Shown here piece after piece: positions 56,486 through 64,000 of a stretch of DNA of 64,000 nucleotides. The first letter of the stretch is position 1. Each line of letters starts with the position of its first letter. The notes under the pieces are model-generated. The model saw only the letters and a program-made list of their open reading frames with translations, did not search any database and had not been told where the DNA came from. Source of the stretch: Brachypodium distachyon (Eukaryota; Streptophyta; Magnoliopsida; Poales; Poaceae); the NCBI RefSeq assembly GCF_000005505.3, contig NC_016132.3, forward strand, positions 46,390,914 to 46,454,913, given 5' to 3'. The position numbers were made by a program, and so were the translations under genes.

Positions 56486-59152
56486 GCATTTATCAAACCA
56501 TATCCTGGCAGGTGGTCTCGAGTGACAAAAGTAAACGTGATATTTAATAGGTTTCGTTTTCGTCTAGACCCGTTTTTTTTGCTAATCATACAATTTCGCA
56601 GGACTTCGCTTGTTTCAGCAGGAAGCAACGCACTTTTTTTGTGTGTACGCGTACAATCTGGCACTTCATGCTACATTTCGCGTTGTGATAGCTATTCACT
56701 CGTACTCCACACAAGACAAGCTACTTATATATCGCGATCTAAATGAAGTGCACGATGCATGATTGTCAGTGGAGAGATACAGTCCAGAAATTGGCATAGT
56801 GCTCTTTTTTTCTGAAAAACGGAGGGAAGAAACAACCCTCGTTTTCCCTGTCTGGCTGTGATCTGATCTACTACAGGTGAAGGTCAGCCGCGAGCCGCCT
56901 CGTCTGGACGGGTTCTCCTTTCCCCGGCCGGGTGGGGATATTCGCCGCAAAGACGGGCGATCCCACCGATAAAGCCAATCCTTGTCTGTGGGCTGTGGCA
57001 CCGAAACTTCAAATTCGGGAGGGCGAAGGCACAAAATTCCCATGTGCAAGCGACGGCCAGGAACGGAAAAGTCTGGAGTCGGAAAACGCCATTCAACGGC
57101 CGAAGACGCGGTGACGTATCGTTACGCCACAAAGAACCTGGCGTCGCCGCCGAGCTGGCTCGTATTGTATCACAACCAGCACCGCCTAAATTTGATTGCA
57201 TTTTTAATTGCTAACCACATTTGCCACGTGGTGGAAAAAAAAACCCAGCACCGCTCAAATTCGAACCAGCTTCGTTTCTTTTACTATTCTCTCCAGCACG
57301 TACGAGCAAGGACAAGAAGCCAGGGACCTGAAGGACGGACCGTCGATTTTTCCCTGTGTTTTTTTCTGATCAACTGTGTATGCTTCTTTTAAATTTTTCT
57401 TCAGAATCCGGTGCGTCAGAAATGAGAAGCATCTCTCTGCAGGTCCAGAGACCAGAAGTCCAGATCCGGCGCCACCGTCCACTGCGGTACCACGTGAAGC
57501 ATCTCCGCCAGTCCAGATCCGGAGCCCGGGCCCCGCGGCGCCTCAGTCTGATGAGCTGCACAAGCTGCTCTTTTGTCGTTAGACCACATAGTAGCTGAGA
57601 AAATGATCGCGTGCAACATAAATTCTTCTAACGGAAGACACCTCGCAACTTAAACGAATGAGCATATAGCCCCATATTAGGACTCTGAAACTGACTTGTC
57701 ATATCCTTTGGCCATCAGTTGAGATTAAAATCAGGGAGAGCACAGCAGCCAGCACATGGCTTGGGACTTCCGAGGTTCTTCTCCTCGCACCTCTCAGAGG
57801 CATCGGGATTGACGCGCATCCACTGCCACCATTCCTGTCAAATGTCAACTGAGCTGATCCATAATTTGTTGCTTAATTACCGGCGCGCCAGAAAGATGTT
57901 TGGAGGCAGGCTACTCGTCGTGCAGACGCGCCGCCATCATCTAAAGGCACACGCTGTAATACTGATTAGGTGGGGACAGGATAAATGCTGAATGCATTGC
58001 AGCTCGTCCCCTTGTTCTGGAGCCGAAGAAATTTGGTTACCCGAAGGCCCTAGTCCCAAATTAGCTGAACAACGAGTCACAGAATTTTCCGAAACAAGCG
58101 CGACGTGTGGTCGTGTGCACATGAGATGCACCGATATGGAATAGGCCCCCAAAAATTAGCCCAAATGATTACATTCTGGATATGTGTGGCACTACTCAGT
58201 TCGACAGAGATAGCATAAAAGTACAGTTGCTTTTGGTTTTGGACTTTGCGGAAAGGAAGGGACATGCAAGTGCGGCGCGAAGAAAGGGATCACACGAGTT
58301 TGCCCGCTCTGATCGGGCTCTGGACAGGAAAGAAGACGCCGACAAGTCGCCGGTGACAATAAAGCTGGTCTGGTAGTAGTAGATCGGCAGTACGATCTAG
58401 ACACACCAAAAACAATCTGTACTGAAAGTATAGATGTTCAGACCTGAGAAGTTCAGATCTAGAGTTTTTTTTCAGATCTAGAGTTATCTCGACAGCCGAG
58501 ACCAAGTCCACTGCGGGCTCAAAAAGTAAAAGTAGAAACACAGAGTTCTACAGTTGAACAACCCACACACGCACGCAAGCCAGGCCCCAGGAGCAAGTCA
58601 ATTCATCCTATCGCATTCCCCGAACCCGAATTAGCGCGTATGATCTCCAACTTCCTAGCAAGCATGACCCCGCGAACCCGAGCTTCGCGATCAAGAATTG
58701 TCCCCGCGCCGGGGAAGGAAGGAAGGAAGGGAACGATCCCTCAGTCAAGCCTTTGTTTTCTCGAACCCGTCACACTCGCAGAGTCTCAGAAAGCTGCTTT
58801 GATGCGTGCCCAAGGCGTGAGCTGCAAAGACGGATTCATTTCGGGGGTTAAGATCCGGTGATGTTGACTGCCGACGCCAGCTACATTTATACAGATGGCG
58901 AAGCCGATTCTCGCAAAAAAGAAGAAGAAGATGGAGAAGCCGATAACTAGACACCGTTCCGTTTGTTATTGCTACTTGTCAGCAAAAACTACAGTCCGGA
59001 AGGCGGCCGTCTCCATCCATCGTCCAGCGGGGGTAATCATCACAGGTATCTTCGTCGTAAAAAGCACACGAGGCATTCCACGACGTTCAGAAGTTCAGCT
59101 AGTTCTTTTTTTAAAAACAGACTGTCTGGCTTTATATTCATAGAAGAAAGTA

Positions 59153-59205
59153 CTCCCTCCGTCTTGAAATAAGTGACGTGGGTACAAATTCATCTTTCGC
59201 ATCTT
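59153..59205. mobile_element. Left end of a truncated Stowaway MITE
   Basis: CTCCCTCCGTCTTGAAATAAGTGACG with TA before it is a Stowaway terminus. No inverse end is found in the next 200 bases, so the copy is truncated and the right limit given here is arbitrary. Confidence 0.5.
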
Positions 59206-59896
59206 GACGTTTCTCCATGTAACCGGTAACGAGCTGAACTAATTTTATAGGTTTGAAAAGTCGCTTGAGTCGTCCACCTAAAAAAAATGAGAATCTAAGA
59301 TCGCTGAACGCACCATAGCCGGGGCGTGTCTCTTACAAAGCGAGTTGTGAAACTGTTTCTCCGTTGATGAACTGACAAAAAAAATATCAAAAGAAGAATC
59401 GCGAGAACCACTGACTTCATGGAGTAGGACGCGACGTCTACACCAAGACAAGGACGGAGACAGGACATGAATCTTCTAGACGACGTCATCTCCAAAAGAT
59501 GCCACCGCGAAAAACACACAAACCTAATCAGAAAAATGCAAAGCTGATGCCAGACGTTGATCCATGGTTCTCCCAGTCTCTTAACGCCGAATCGGCAGTC
59601 AGAGACTAGAAGAACCGGTGGAGATCGAAATTTCCTTCAACAACGACGTCTAGGTCTTTTCTTGGCGGCTAGGGTTTCTTCTAGAACTTCAGCAAGTTGT
59701 GCCGTGGTGGTGTTACCTGGGCTGGGCTGGGCAGTATCACTATTCTCCAGGCAATAGCGCTATTGTGAATTGTGGCGCTTCGCGGGCCGCCAAAATCGTG
59801 GACGGCTAGAACTCGTCATTTCGGACAGTGTATCATAAAGCGACGACCCTGTCCCGGGCCGCTTCTCCCATCCAAGCAAAGCCCATCATCCCATCA

Positions 59897-63916
<4,020 letters not shown>

Positions 63917-64000
63917 GTGAACTGAGTTCTATTTTATCTATGAGTCTTCTGTTTGGTTGGAGGCTGCACTTTGGCACAACTTTGCTAAAGTTAGGCTAGT

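Larger units (their letters stand above)
56050..59896. other. Intergenic DNA upstream of the poly(A) polymerase gene
   Basis: About 3.8 kb without a supportable gene. It contains one degraded Stowaway (56378-56485) and one truncated Stowaway end (59153). The last 300 bases should hold the promoter and leader of the gene at 59897. The many short open frames in 56880-57600 and 58150-58550 show no family signature. Confidence 0.4.

Overview
The window is nuclear DNA from a flowering plant, almost certainly a grass (Poaceae). Pointers are Stowaway-type MITEs carrying the CTCCCTCCG terminus (at least nine), an AU-type SINE, a CACTA element, GC-rich 5' ends of coding regions that grade to AT-richer 3' ends, and seven genes of ordinary angiosperm families. 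The species cannot be fixed from this sequence alone. Nothing resembles a bacterial or viral system; the novelty here lies in gene structure and mobile-element rearrangement.

Layout. 1-7.7 kb is gene-free, with a hAT-like non-autonomous element (2226-3025), an unidentified gene-like relic, a textbook solo LTR (4292-5177) and a small inverted-repeat element. 7.7-11.3 kb holds a three-exon NAC transcription factor of the SND2 group (minus strand). 11.3-23.4 kb is repeat-rich: a 3.9 kb CACTA element (13436-17311) that has captured and inverted parts of a GINS PSF2 gene, plus a SINE with a 10-bp target duplication. 23.4-26.6 kb holds two intronless genes, a DMP/DUF679 membrane protein (plus) and a P-class PPR protein (minus). 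28.7-41.9 kb is an 18-exon RLT-type homeobox-DDT chromatin-remodelling gene (plus). 44.0-46.5 kb is a five-exon Di19 zinc-finger gene (plus). 48.7-54.1 kb is a callose synthase with an intronless 5.3 kb coding region (minus), of the CalS11/CalS12 (GSL1/GSL5) kind. 54-59.9 kb is gene-free with a long-inverted-repeat element inside a duplicated segment. From 59.9 kb to the right edge runs a TRF4/5-like non-canonical poly(A) polymerase gene (plus), cut off by the window.

The genes do not form an operon or cluster and each has its own role: SND2-like NAC in secondary wall regulation, callose synthase in wall glucan, RLT in ISWI chromatin remodelling, Di19 in stress transcription, PPR in organelle RNA, DMP in membranes, TRF4-like in nuclear RNA surveillance. 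The SND2-like factor and the callose synthase share a cell-wall theme, but nothing in the sequence shows co-regulation.

The strongest observations are: a Stowaway MITE in RLT intron 11 that contains an exact 29-nt antisense copy of exon 13 of the same gene, joined at microhomology to an inverted copy of its own flank; a 54-bp tandem duplication that doubles the 3' splice site of RLT exon 15, where the upstream copy leads to an immediate stop; two GC-AG introns; two or three very short introns predicted downstream of the callose synthase stop codon; and the CACTA capture of PSF2. All exon borders were read by eye from splice consensus, reading frame and family conservation, without transcript data.
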